NCBI GenBank assembly: GCA_003049485.1
Contig: PYST01000089.1
Location: 55,509-119,508 of the forward strand
DNA length: 64,000 nucleotides
Source: Ophioceras dolichostomum
Lineage: Eukaryota > Ascomycota > Sordariomycetes > Magnaporthales > Ophioceraceae
Direction: 5' to 3'
In this document: in pieces, positions 1 to 11,787 of the stretch
Layout: each line of letters opens with the position of its first letter
Position numbering within the stretch: the stretch's first letter is position 1
The notes under the pieces: generated by a model
The model's database searches: none
What the model saw: only the letters and a program-made list of their open reading frames with translations
What the model was told of the DNA's origin: nothing
Program-made: the position numbers and the translations under genes

Positions 1-1389
1 CCCGGTCTCCGCGAGCTAGTCGGGCCCCCCAGCCCCTGGGCCAGCGAGATCCGCTACGACCACCTCGTGCTCGAGGGCGCGACGTGCCTGGGCCTGCGCG
101 ACGTCGTGTCCCGCGTCCTCAAAGAGGGCAAGACCGACCCGGCGACGAACGGCGGCTACAAGACGATCTGGGACATCATGACTCCCCGCGGCATGACGCT
201 CGACCGGCTCGTGCAGGTGGCGTCCCTGCGCGGCGACGTCGAGATGATCGAGCTCCTCATCTCGCTCAGCCCCGAGGTCAAACCCGGCACCAAATTCTCG
301 CGAGACATCGCGTCCATCATGATCGGCTCCGCCGCGCTGGGCGGACACGCCAACGTGTTCAACTACGCGCTCGACCACGGCGAGCCACTGACTCGCGACC
401 CGGCCGACGCCTGCCACATGTACTGGGCCGTGCTGGAGCAGTCGATGCTGCTCGCCACCGAGCCCGAGACGTACCGCCGCAGCGCCGCCGCGCTGGCCCC
501 TCCCGAGCTGCAGGAGATGAAGCCTCTGTGGGGCAGCCTCTTGCCCGGCAACCAGCTGGACACCGTGGTGTCCCCTCCGCCGTTCAGCCCGAACTCGTTC
601 ACGCTCGCCCCCTTCACCCCTGACCTCGGCAGCCCGGAGCCGCCGCCTTTGTCGGCCGAGGCGTCGCTAGCGGAGCGCTACGGCGACCTGCTCTCGCGCA
701 TCACGACGAGCGCGCGCTGGAGCCGCACCGAGATGGTGCGGTTCGTGCTGGAGGACGAGCGGGGCCGCGAGCTGGGGGTCCTGAACAACCCGGACGCTAA
801 GCGACAGGACTACGACGAGCGGAGGGCTGAGTGGGAGCGGGGAGGAGACAAAGCGGCGGCTGTTTCAGCGACAGGGCGCCATAACGACTACATCGACGAC
901 ACCCCGCTCAAGCTCGTCCCGCGCCCCACGCTCCGCCCGCTCCTCTCCGCCATCGAGGGCGGCGACTCGTCCATGGTGCGCATGATGCTGGCCCAAGGCG
1001 CGGACCCGAACTGGTTCCTGGCGGAGGACACGGCGCTGATGGCGGCGGTGCAGAAGAACAACGTGGACATGGTGAACGCCCTTTTGGACGCCGGAGCGGA
1101 CATCAACGACGGTGCGCCTCCCCCGCTTGCGATCGCGGTACGGAACGAGAACGAGAAGATGTTCCGTCTGCTGCGGAGGCGGGGCGCTAGAGTTGACACG
1201 CCCGAGACAGGCGGGTGGGCGATGGCGTTTGCGAATGCGCTGGGGCTGGAGAGCATGGCGGATTTGTTGGTCGGGGAGGGCGTGGAGAGGGATGCGGTGC
1301 TGTCGCATGTTTGCGGGCTGGAGGCGAAGAGCGAGTATAATTTCAAGTCGGGGGATTATGGCCCTGTGACGGCGAATTATTATTACTGA
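1..1389 (+). CDS. Ankyrin-repeat protein, 5' end outside window
   Basis: The reading frame is open from base 1 to the TGA at 1387-1389, about 462 codons, so the true start lies left of the window; the first GTG at 67 is only an internal valine codon. The C-terminal third carries ankyrin-type repeats: phrases such as LLSAIEGGDSSMVRMMLAQG, ALMAAVQKNNVDMVNALLDA and LAIAVRNENEKMFRLLRRRG follow the helix-turn-helix spacing with G-A-D-x-N turns. Earlier repeats near LVQVASLRGDVEMIELLIS are more divergent. A Pro/Ser-rich linker separates the two repeat blocks. Ankyrin repeats bind proteins, so a scaffold role is expected, but the partner is unknown. No enzymatic domain is visible in the part seen. 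No intron is needed. Confidence 0.85.
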   Translation, partial: PGLRELVGPPSPWASEIRYDHLVLEGATCLGLRDVVSRVLKEGKTDPATNGGYKTIWDIMTPRGMTLDRLVQVASLRGDVEMIELLISLSPEVKPGTKFSRDIASIMIGSAALGGHANVFNYALDHGEPLTRDPADACHMYWAVLEQSMLLATEPETYRRSAAALAPPELQEMKPLWGSLLPGNQLDTVVSPPPFSPNSFTLAPFTPDLGSPEPPPLSAEASLAERYGDLLSRITTSARWSRTEMVRFVLEDERGRELGVLNNPDAKRQDYDERRAEWERGGDKAAAVSATGRHNDYIDDTPLKLVPRPTLRPLLSAIEGGDSSMVRMMLAQGADPNWFLAEDTALMAAVQKNNVDMVNALLDAGADINDGAPPPLAIAVRNENEKMFRLLRRRGARVDTPETGGWAMAFANALGLESMADLLVGEGVERDAVLSHVCGLEAKSEYNFKSGDYGPVTANYYY

Positions 1390-1733
1390 GGGACGGACGG
1401 ACCCCCCGAGATGGCTGGTGAAGTCAGAGACTAGTTGATATGTAGCTAGGTAGGCTGTTGGGCTGACAATGCTGGTGGCCTTTCTCTCGACTTTGGATGC
1501 CAATCGGTTCTTCTTTTCTGCCATTCTTTTTGTTCTCGTTTCAAGCGGCATACATACATCTACACATCTTTTGCGGAGATCTCCAAGCTAGTTACCTAGG
1601 TATATCTTCGATACAAAGTTCCTCCTAGCGGCGACGTTGCTTTTCTTTTACTTGTTTTTCTCGGTAAGAGACCGAGGTACCTCGGAAGTTATCATCAGAC
1701 GCATCATCAGCATCATCACTCTTGAGGCCCCGC

Positions 1734-3805
1734 TCAGATTGTACCAGCGTCGGCCTTGATCAAATCCGCAGCCTGTTTCACGTGTTTTGTTAGCACTACT
1801 ATATCGGGCCCGGCCATATGAGAAATAAAAGGAGACGCTTGCTTACCTTCTCAGCAACAGCATAAACAGTCTGGCACGTGTTCCCCCCAACAAGCGTAGG
1901 CATGATGCTCCCATCCACGATCCTCAACCCCTGAACCCCATAAACCTTCAGCTTCTCATCGACAACCCCGCCCAGCTCCCTCGGCATCATCGCGCACGTC
2001 CCGACAGGGTGGTACTCAGTGGGACTCAGCGTCTGCGTCAAGTAATCGCTCAGGGCTTGCTGGCTCGTCACGCTCGCGCCGGGGGAGCCCTCCGCGGGCT
2101 GGTACTTCGCCATGGCCGGGTTGTCCATGAACACCCGCCGCGTAAACCGCAGGAGCTCGACCATGACGTCCCGGTCGATCGGGTTCGACAGCGCGCGGTA
2201 GTCCACGATGGGCTCTTTCCCGGCCGGGCTCGCCGTGTCGATGTTGACGGTTCCCCGGCTGAGCGGGTGCAGCGCCACGAGGGGGCCGCCCGACCCTGCA
2301 GAGCCGCTGATGACGAAGTTGTAAAACGCCGTGCGGTTGCCCCGCATGGCGGCCGCGTAGCTCGCCATCTGCGCTTTGTAGCCCGCCACGACTGTCGGGT
2401 CCGTGCCGGACGGTAGGGAGGACGCCGGGTCTTGCGCCGCGAGGGAGTCCGCGATCTGGGCGTAGCGGGTGGGCGCGATGACGGGGAGGGGGAGCCATGC
2501 TGCTGCGTTTCCCGTCGCGATCGAGTAGGGCCCCGTGCGGTTCTTGGCCCAGACCTCGTCGGCCCAGGCTCGGAACGTGCGGTTACCGGCAAGGTCCTGG
2601 GCGGACGGCTTCATGGGGAAGCTGCGCAGGGTGAACATGGCCGAGAGCATCGGATGGTCCTGGAAGTTCTGCCCCACGCCGGGGAGATCGACGATGGTTG
2701 TGATCTTGGCGGCGTCAAGGAGCGCTTTAGGCCCGAGGCCGCTGAGCTGCATGATCTGTGGGCTGTGGATGCCGCCGGCCGCGAGGATGACTTCTTTCTT
2801 AACAGTGATGGTCGTGGAGGTGGTGCTGCTGCCGGTTGCGGGGACAAAGGTCACGCCTGTGGCGCGGGTGCCGTCAAGGACGATCTTGGTGACTTTCGAG
2901 TTGGCCACTAGCTCGTAGTTCTTGCGTGAGAGGTTGCTCCAGTGGCCAGTCCGGGCGTATGATCTGGTGACGGTCTTAGGGTCCGAGTATTGAGGGTACC
3001 AGTACACCCCTGGCTTTCCGGATCCGCTGTCCTCTGGAAACTCCACGCCCGGGATACCCCTGAAGCCATCAACGATAGCTTTCACCCCGGGGTATTGGAA
3101 GGACGGCCAGCTGGTGTAAACGGTGGACGTGTTGCCCCAGTAGCTCGTGTCGTAGGTGATGTTGGAGCTTGCTGCCACGTCTGGATTGGGCGGGACGAAA
3201 TTTAGAGCTCTCTTGAAGTAAGGAAGCATTCCCTTCCAGCTCCACTCCGAGTCGGCGGAGAAGAAGCTCCCCCATCGATCGTAGTCCTCCGCCGTGCCCC
3301 GGACCGTCATGAAAGCATTGATGGCCGAGCTGCCTCCGACGACTTTGCCGATAAGCACTGCGGTAGTCCTGCCTCTGAGATTGGTTTGCGGTACGGAGTT
3401 GATGGAGTACATGAACTGCGACTGCATGCCAGAGAAGCCTCCTTGGACTGTGCTGATAGCAGCGGCATCACCTACATTGAAGGTCAGCTCTGTGCGGAGA
3501 TACCATCACTGTGGAGCTGGTGTTCGATGATTGATGATTGACGGGATTTAGGAGTCGCAATAGCTCGTCTTACTGATCTGCCCATACTCGATCACCAGTA
3601 CGGTGTACTTCCCATCTTCGCTCAGGCGGTCACCAACGGTCAAACCTGAAGTGCCACCGCCGACGATCACATAGTCGTATGAGTCTGCCAGCGCACTAGC
3701 ATCGCTGACTACTCGGGCATACTGCGCTCGGGAAGGGTGAGCGGCGCTCAGAGACCCCGCAAGGGCCAAGCCGAGCCCGAGGGCAAGTGATGAGAATCCG
3801 TACAT
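1734..3805 (-). CDS. Secreted GMC-family FAD oxidoreductase
   Basis: Three exons: 3805-3574, 3471-1847, 1772-1734; 631 aa. The start at 3805 was chosen because it begins a signal peptide (MYGFSSLALGLGLALAG); the longer upstream frame is not protein-like. The FAD Rossmann motif VGGGTSGL is at about residues 48-55, GMC signature 1 (GGSSAIN) near 123-129, and signature 2 (HSPQIMQLSGLGP) mid-protein. The catalytic pair is His565 (YHPVGTC) and Asn608 (VGGNTCQT). Introns are 102 and 74 nt with GTAAGA and GTAAGC donors, phase exact. The family covers aryl-alcohol oxidase, glucose oxidase/dehydrogenase and choline dehydrogenase, oxidising alcohols or sugars. Secretion suggests an extracellular oxidase that could supply peroxide or electrons to lignocellulose attack. 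The substrate cannot be read from sequence. Confidence 0.9.
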
Positions 3806-4605
3806 GGGACTAGTATGTCGTACGAGGAGCGCGTCTCTTCGCGTCTCGTCCGTCGGAGTGACGATACGCTCACCGAGCCGAATAGATGCGGTGGACATCA
3901 ATAAATGGGTCGGCGCCGCCATGCCGCCTCGGGTCACCATGTCAACCTCAGGCCACTGCCGGCATCGTGCGGTACCATTTGAACAGCCTGAACCGGCGGG
4001 TACGGTCCTCTTCCAGCTAGCAAGTGCTTGGCAACTATGGTGACCTGAGCCTGGAGTCACGTAGGGGTGTTGCCGACCAGTGCCCAAAGGAGCGCTCTCC
4101 TCTGTACACGCGGCCTTATAAATATGTCCCGGGATATATATAGCATTCATAGCCCAGATATGAGCTGGTAGGGAGTTTAGCCAGTTGTGTAGTCTGCGGG
4201 GAGTGCAGCGCCAAGCGTGATAAAGTCAGAGGGCCAGAGGACAGAGATGTTGGCCCCTTGGATGTACTCGAAATTGCCAAGAAAGAATTGATTTAGGAAC
4301 CAGGTTTACGAATCTCTTCATCAACTCTTACGTTTAGAAGAGCAGCAGCATCTCTTTAGCAACTCTCTTCGAAGTGATTGCAGTCGCAGACCTGCCGCTC
4401 AATGGAAGGTGTTTTGGACTGCACTTGGTGACGGTAACAGTGTGTTTGCAGCTAGATCCCTTTATCGTTCCCGCACGGAGCGCGAAAGTCTGCGGTGGAA
4501 ATGGAAGGAAAATAGCAGAGCTGGAAAGGTTGTACGGGGAAATGTCATAGGAACGAAGGTGAAGAAAAATCTCGAAGAAAAACGAACTAAAAAAAATTTC
4601 GGATT

Positions 4606-4659
4606 TGCGGCCAGTGTGGATCGAACACACGACCTTCAGATGTGATGATTGAAGTTTGA

Positions 4660-4690
<31 letters not shown>

Positions 4691-4696
4691 GTCCGC
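4606..4696 (-). tRNA. tRNA-Phe (GAA) with 18-nt intron
   Basis: On the minus strand the acceptor stem GCGGACA (4696-4690) pairs with TGGCCGC (4613-4607), with one A-G mismatch. The D-arm is GCTCAGTTGGGAGAGC, the anticodon stem TCAGA/TCTGA closes the loop CTGAAGA, and the T-arm contains GTTCGATCC. The anticodon GAA lies at 4663-4661. An 18-nt intron (4659-4642) sits after position 37, the standard site for eukaryotic tRNA introns. A run of eight T follows the gene on the minus strand, a Pol III terminator. Confidence 0.93.
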
Positions 4697-4739
4697 CACA
4701 AACTCCGATCGGATTTGTTGAAGACGACGGGCTCCGCTT

Positions 4740-5491
4740 CATTCATAAAGCCAAGACCGAAAGGGGATGGACATGCGTCATGCACGACGGTGACGAGCTG
4801 GTGGGACGGCCCCTGAGTCGCTCACGGCTTTGATTTGTCTTCCACCGACCAATGAGCGGGGGCTTTCCAACATTCACTGTTCCCTTTGCTCGGGGCCGGG
4901 AGAAATTCCAGACTCGTCCCGGCTTGTTGCCAGCACTCATCATCATCAGCATTCAGAGATCGGCGTCGTAGACTCCGAAAATGCCGTTCGACAACCGATA
5001 TATAGGAATCGAATATCTAATAATACCATCCTACAATTTACAGACAGGTTTCGGATAATGCGATTTGATTACGGCAGGTCGATGCTGCGCGGTTTGTCTT
5101 TACCCGACAGCCCGGGAGAGCCAAACTTGCTCTTCCAGTTATCACTACATTCACAATTCGTCGTCACGATGAAAACCTCCGAGGGAATTTCTTAGATGGC
5201 AGCAGACGTCGCATTTCGGACGATTCTCCATGCAACCCTACTTCCCCCTAGGCCTAGATGGCGAGAAAACTATCACCAATGGGTAAAATGACACCCCTTG
5301 CAGCGCCGCAAAATGATCCGTCATCCGGAACGCGTCACTGGGAAAGTGGTCCTTGGCAGCCTCAATATTATAGACGGGTTCACCCATATCAGTTTGTCCT
5401 GCACACATCGCACGCATGTTGTTCCTGCTCCCCGGAGAAGCCGTCCTTACCCAGAATCCCGGGCGTCGTTCCGTGTCTCATACCGTGAAGC
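4740..5491. other. Intergenic, no gene seen
   Basis: This 750-bp stretch between tRNA-Phe and the sedolisin gene holds only short frames without protein-like composition or matched splice sites. It should contain the sedolisin promoter, but no convincing TATA element was recognised. Confidence 0.5.
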
Positions 5492-8337
5492 ATGCGGCTC
5501 TTTTCAGCGGTACCGGCCCTCGTGGCCATGTTCGGCATTGGAATCCTTGCCACACCGCTGATGAGGCATGAAGTGGAAGACACAGTAATAGGCTCACGGG
5601 GGCGAGTCCGTGGAGACCACGTCCGCCACGAAAAGCATGAGCCAGGCCATGTCGCCAACTGGGACAGGGTAGAAAGGGTTGAGACTGGCACGGTATTGCC
5701 CATAAGGATTGGGCTGCAGCAGGAGAATGTCGAGCTGGGTCACGACATGCTCATGGACATGTACGTCAGATTCTTGGAATTCGTTGGGGTGTCTACCTGC
5801 CTATGTCCGCTCGCTAATAAGATGCACCTCAATATACAGATCAAGTCCGATGTCTCCAAGATATGGCCAACACCTTACTGCTGAAGAAATAATCGACTTG
5901 TTTGCACCCCCGCGGTCAAGGGTAGAGGAGCTCACCTACTGGCTGGCGTCGGCTGGTATCGAGCCATCTCGCATCACGCAGTCCACGAATAAGCAGGTCA
6001 GTGTCTCAAGGACGCCCTTCCTGGCATCGAGACATCAATAGAGAACACTGAGTAGCTGGAGTGCATGCTGACCAAACGAAATTCCGAAGTGGTTACAATT
6101 TGACGCTGCTGTCGAGGAAGCTGAGCGGCTTCTCTTTACAGAATATCACATCTACGAGCATAAACATACGGGAATTCGTAATATTGCTTGTTCAGAGTAG
6201 GCTCATGGATTACCCAGCCTAGGTCCCAAATGTGTCAACAGAAAACAGTGGCTGACATGGAAATATCTGGTCCAGATATCACGTCCCAAGAAACGTCAGC
6301 CATCACATCGACTACATCACCCCTGGAATCAGACTCCTCAGCCATGGATATGGTCCAAGAGTCACACGACACGCCGCTGAGAGGGTGAAGCAGCGGAAGC
6401 GCCAAGTGGAGCCCGACAACATTCTTATCAAAGGGGATGAGGAGGAAGACCACGGGGTGCAGCCACCGCCAAGATTCAGGCTACGAGGAGGTTGTGATAG
6501 AGATGTTACTCAGCAGTGCATCCGAGGTGAGCGAGGGCTGGTTGTAGACGGCATTCACACCAGACGCACTTGAACCACAGAACTAACATGTGTGTTCTCC
6601 AAGACCAATACAAGATTCCACTAGGCCGAATCGCACATCCGGGGAACGAGCTTGGAGTATTCCAGTCCCTCGGCCAGCACTACCACCAAGAGGACCTCGA
6701 CGAGTATTTCAGGAACATTGCGCCGTAAGACCCCTCCACCGCGTTTTTGCTTTTGGTCTTAAAAGGCGATCATCGACTTACATGAATATCCATCAATCAG
6801 TTGGGTGCCAAAGGGAACAGCCCCAGAGCTAAGGTCAATCAACGGCGCTGAAGGACCTACAGACGACCTCGACTCGGCAGGCACAGAAGCGAACCTCGAC
6901 TTCCAGGTTACCATCCCGCTCGTGTGGCCGCAGAAGACGGTGCTGTGGCAGACGGACGACGAGTGGTACCAGCGCGACTTGGGGCGGGCCAACACGAGGT
7001 ACAAGGGTTTCTTTAATAGTGAGTCTGCACTTACCTTCCAGCCAGCCCACATCACATTAACATCACTACCATGCGCTTTGCCGCACTCGATCCAGGATCT
7101 TGAATGGATGCCACTAACGCAACATGAAAACACAAAACAGCGCTCTTCGACGCCATAGACGGAAGCTACTGCACCTTCTCCGCCTACAACGAAACAGGCA
7201 ACTGCGCGCGCCCGGAGTGCCTCGACCCAGAATACCCGAACCCGCGCCGCGGCGGCTACAAGGGCAGCCTCATGTGCGGGGTCTACAAGCCGACGAACGT
7301 GATCTCGATCTCGTACTCGGGCCTCGAGAGCGACCTGCCATACAGCTACATGCAGCGGCAGTGCGTCGAGGTCATGAAGCTCGCCCTGCAAGGGGTCACC
7401 GTCGTCGAGTCGTCGGGCGACAGGGGCGTCGGCGGGAAGCTGCCGGCCGATCCGCAGGGGAACTGCATGGGGCCTGAGAGGAAGGCGTTCGCGCCGAGGA
7501 TTATGAGTAATTGTCCTTATGTGCTTAGTGTGGGCGCAACGGTGGTGGTTAACGGGACCGGGTTTGGGACTGGAAATCCTGGGACTGGTGGTGAGGATGC
7601 TCCGAGGCTGGTGGAGAGGGGCACGATGACCTTCGCGGCCGGGGGCGGGTTCAGCAACGTGTTTGAGACGCCCGAGTGGCAGAAGTCGCACGTGGAGAAC
7701 TATCTTAAGACGACAAAGCTGGGGTTCGAGGGCTACGTGGGAGGAGGAACTAATTTCAGCAATGTTGGGAGGGAGCCCTGGAAGTTGTTCAATATGGCGG
7801 GCAGAGGGTATCCGGACGTGGCGGCGCTGGGCGATAACCTGAGGGTCTGGCTGAGCGGGTATCCGAGCCAGGTGAGGGGCACGTCGGTGGCGGTGCCGAT
7901 CTGGGCGTCGTTGTTGACGTTAATCAATGAGGAGAGGTTGGCGGTTGGGAAGACGCCGGTTGGGTTTGTGCAGCAGGTGCTGGTAAGTCGTCATTGTTTC
8001 CCCTTGATCACCCCTTCCCACCCCTCGGCATTCCGATAGGAGGATCGAACGGACGGGCGATGGATCAATATCACTAATGCTTGTGCGTAAAACAGTATTC
8101 GCACCCAGAGGTGTTTACGGACATCACGGTGGGCTCCAATCCAGGTTGCGGCAGCAGCGGGTTTCTGGCGAACAAGGGGTGGGATCCCCTGACGGGGCTT
8201 GGGTGAGTACATACGCCATTTCTACATGTGACTCCTTCCATCTCTCCGCAGCTTTTCGCTCGGAATGGCTAACGTACAAACTACATAGAACCCCGATCTA
8301 TCCCAAGCTGCTAGAACTGTTCCTCGGCCTTCCATGA
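5492..8337 (+). CDS. Secreted sedolisin / tripeptidyl-peptidase (family S53)
   Basis: Nine exons: 5492-5760, 5840-5996, 6090-6196, 6276-6526, 6604-6724, 6801-7018, 7141-7982, 8096-8202, 8289-8337; 706 aa, all phases close. Order: signal peptide (about 1-20); pro-kumamolisin domain (LPIRIGLQQENVE, YGQHLTAEEI, WLQFDAAVEEAE, YHVPRNVSHHIDYITPG); a basic linker with RKR, a possible kexin site; catalytic domain. The sedolisin Glu/Asp pair is E331-ANL-D335, the oxyanion Asp is D468 in SSGDRG, and the Ser is S623 in RGTSVAVP. The C-terminal calcium-site pattern (DI...GSNPG...GWDPLTGLGTP) is present. Known members remove tripeptides from protein N-termini at acid pH outside the cell. Unusual points are Arg after the oxyanion GD (normally GDSG) and GTSVAV for GTSAST; all catalytic residues remain. 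Fungal members usually have fewer introns. Confidence 0.93.
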
Positions 8338-8545
8338 ACAAAGTCCTGTTCTAGCATCATCCGCCAAATCCGATGCTCTAGCTGCCCCCCTTATCGTGGA
8401 GAGAAAGATGTAACTAGATATTACAGAGTAAAAAAGAATGTAAATATATATGTTGGATATATCGCTTTACCGGCCCGCCCGCTCGCTAAATTTTCATGTC
8501 CAAACAATCATCATTCCCCCCTCAGATTCCGTCCTCTCCCTTTCA

Positions 8546-10144
8546 TCAAAGCGTCGACCCAAACCGATACTTCTGCCCAATATCATCGGGTCCCTCCGGA
8601 ACCTCCTCCACCTCCCCCAAAACTATCCTTGGGTCCTTCTCATGCGACGTACTGCCCCAACCCGCGTGGTGCATGTGAAGATGATGATGTTGGCTCGGCC
8701 GCCACACCTGTATCGGCTGTCCCCATCCACCATTACTAGTCCCATCAGCACTACTAACACCACCGCTAGCAAGTCCCCCACCCGTCGCAGAGCTCATGTT
8801 CCGGAAGTAGCTCGCCCAATACCTAGCCAGCTCCTTCTCGTCCATCGTACTCGACATCGCCGACGCCTCGAACAGCTGGCTGCCGCCGGAATGCCGCGTC
8901 GTGGGCAGCTCCGACGGCGGAGACTGGCTGCTCTCGCCGCTCAGCTCGCCGGGCTGTTGCGGGTCGAGCTCTCCGGCCACGAGGGGTGGGAGGGGCCATT
9001 CGCTGTTGCTGTGGGGATCTGAGGCAGTCGGGGGTGAGGGTTGGTACATGTTACTGGCGTTATTGTTCAGAGCTAGGTTGGACTGCGAGTGCGCTATCTG
9101 GCTCCAGTCGCTTGCGCCGCTGCTGATGTCCTTCTCGGGGGGTGTAGGCGGGGAGGTGGTGCTGGTTCCGGTTCGCGGGTGGTGGTGGCGACGGCTGGTG
9201 GTAGTGGTACTGGTGGCGGGGTAGGTCATCTCTGGTGGTGGAAATGTTGGTCCACCCTGAGAGGAGGAGGCAGCGGCAGCGAGACGGCGGCGGCGCACGA
9301 GGTAGATCGTCCATGCGACTAGGAGAGCACCGAGGGCTACACCGCCGAGGATCCCGCCGACGATGCCGCCAACGGGTGGCCCGGAGTTGTCGGTTGATGA
9401 GTTGCTGAGGGACTGAGACTGGGGCGACGCGGGGGACTCGGATGCCGCGGCCATGATCTGGGGCCCGCGCTGGCGGGTGGACTCGCAGATGTAGAGGGTC
9501 TGGATGCTTTGGAGCTCGGTTGATGTGGACCAGAGGTAGGTGGCGCAGTAGGGGACGGCAGGGTCATAGTCGCTGTTTGCATGTTGGGCTTGGTTAGCAT
9601 CCCTTGGTAGAAGCAGCCAGTGTGATGTGTCAGGAGATCGTTACGGGAAAGACGTACCAGCAGTATTGCAGGTTGTGTATCGCCCCTGATATGGTGCAGA
9701 GCGAGTGTGTCCTGTCGAGACACCCAGTCGCCAGGGTCGAGTGCTTGCAGTCAGTGCAGCATCCACGTACAGAGTTGGAGTTTGTGCACGTCGAGGAGCT
9801 GCCGCACGCGAAGGGGCGGACTACGGTTGGGGTTTGCGGATGGCAATGTCAGCAATAAGTCAGCAGAAGCAGAAGGGGAACACGGCAATGTGTCCGTCCA
9901 TGGAGCACTGACATTGGGCATCAGTGAGGAATCCGCACGTCTCCGAGCCGATAGCTTCGTCCCGCCTCCTCAACTCTATTACCAGGCCAAGGGTAGGGTA
10001 TGGAGGAGCAACTGCCAGCGCGGAACTTAACCGGGCGGGGTCCAGGCTGGTCTCGCGGGGCTGTGGAGGAAGTCGGAGGCCGCTCACGCAAGGTGAGGAC
10101 AGCCATATCCACGTCGTGGCCGCTACTGCGAGCCTTGGGATCAT
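8546..10144 (-). CDS. Cys-rich single-pass membrane protein, Pro/Ser-rich tail
   Basis: Three exons: 10144-9913, 9820-9658, 9572-8546; 473 aa. The ATG at 10144 opens a signal-like N-terminus (MIPRLAVAATTWIWLSSPCVSG). The ectodomain is Cys-rich: ETCGFLTDA, then FACGSSSTCTNSNSVRGCCTDC, and YDPAVPYCATYLWST. A transmembrane helix follows (PVGGIVGGILGGVALGALLV), then a basic stop-transfer (VRRRR) and a cytoplasmic tail of about 240 residues rich in Ser, Pro, Thr, His. This layout occurs in a large, mostly uncharacterised group of fungal surface proteins resembling wall-stress sensors; a sensor or receptor role is inference. The gene is tail-to-tail with the sedolisin gene, 208 bp apart. Two similar architectures occur at 31837-32893 and 43808-45762. 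Confidence 0.8.
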
Positions 10145-11787
10145 CGTGGACCACGCTCTTCCAGAACTTGGGGCGATTGTAGGCTCGAGGATGAACAGAT
10201 GGGTAGTTCAAGATTATCTAGATTTCGGGGAGGACGAGATTTTCTGCGGTTGATGGTGGTTTCTCGCTTGTCGTATAAGCCTGATGGCGGCAGGTCTGGA
10301 CTGATCATTGATGCCCTCGTGTTCGCTTTTGACGAAGTTAAGCCGTTTTCTTCGCCTTTGCTTCACGCCCCAAGAGATCATATCAAAGTTGCATGCCAGG
10401 CAGGCAGCCGCGATTCTTTTTATTTCTCTCGTCCATCTTTTTCGCGGCCGGTGATCATCATTGTTTAGCCCCGAGCAAACGCCGTCGAGGTAAGGCTCGC
10501 GCCAAGTCTCCCCCCTCCAGGCCTTCTCAGGAGGTGATCGGGTACATTTCCTAATGTCTAAAAATGATCCCCACTGACACCAAACATATGAAGATCATTT
10601 TCCCCCTTCCCACCTCCTCAGCCGAGCAATCTGCAAGCATTTTGTTTTGGTTGGGCTGGAGTGGACCATTGAGATACTAGCGATGCCAGTTGTTCGATGA
10701 CAGGGCACGGAGGGCAGGTGCAGGGCAAGTGCAGATGGAACGGGCTGTCGTGTTTCGTCTCGCATACTCGAAAGCAAAGGGGTCGCGGCGTAGTCCGATG
10801 TGCATGCAGTGAGGGCTGCACACGCAGCAGCTCGCAGTGCAGAATTGGCACGGAGTAATTGAGGAAAGACAGACAGCCCAGGCATTGGCTACTTTTCCTC
10901 TCGGCTTGCCCCCAGATGAGGCTAGCAGCCTAGTGAAGTTTAAGCTAGGGGCGGAGGATCGATGTGGTGCTGCGTCGTGTGGTGCACCGTTGTCGGTGAG
11001 CCATGGCCGCCCAGACTTGAATCCTGGGACACAGCAAGGGGGCCTTCGACAAAAATGCACGGGTAGAACGTGGCGTCTGCTGCCGCCGCGTCTGAAGATA
11101 GAGCCCCTGGCCAGTGCGGTCATGGCCCGAAACCCCCAGCTGCGGACATGCGGCGCTGTCAGCAGAACCGCATCTCGTCCACCCAATCGCCACTGGTTGC
11201 CCCCATCCTCGGCCTGGATTCTCGGCAAGCTTCTGTCGTGCCATCGGGTCCGGGTTGCACGCAGCAGGGGTGTGCGGGGGTTAGGTGTTCCCTGCTCGTC
11301 GCCGCAACGGTCTAACCACTCCGAGGTGGATTACGGAAGCATGCCCCTTTCCGTTTAGTCGGGACCGAGGGATTTGACGACGCTAGCGAGGTGTCAACGT
11401 GTTGGAGGAGAAAAACTTCATTCGCGATTGATGCGACGCTGCGAGCGGGCAGGAGGAGCGTCTTGCACCTTTGCCGCACTTCCTTCTCGTGTTTGAGATT
11501 TGCTGAATGCAGGCAGCAGTGGAATGGAATATCTATTTCGCCTTGATCTATAAACGGCCTACCTGCTCGTTTGACTGATGAGTGATGATTTCAATACTGG
11601 CGGCACGACCGACCACAACCGAAATGAAACACCCGAACATTGCAAAAAAAGAGCCGCGGAGGAAACAAGAGCCATTGGTGACGAGATGTCTAGATCGCAT
11701 GTCGCTGTCGCTTTTCGCCTCGCTGTCATGCTTCCTCGTAGGAGATCTGGTACTTCTTGGGGCATCTTGCGTTCTTCTACCTACCAC
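10145..11787. other. Intergenic, 1.6 kb
   Basis: No frame here has protein-like composition, a domain motif or matching splice sites. The region lies between the start of the Cys-rich membrane protein (minus) and the 3' end of the P450 (minus), so its left part should hold the former's promoter. Confidence 0.5.

Noticed and set aside
865..1551. Long minus-strand frame opposite the ankyrin gene
   Set aside because: It is antisense to a clear coding frame and its Arg/His-rich content is typical of shadow frames in GC-rich genes.
10595..11358. Overlapping frames between the Cys-rich protein and the P450
   Set aside because: Compositions are random-like, several frames overlap on both strands, and no splice-linked model or motif emerged.
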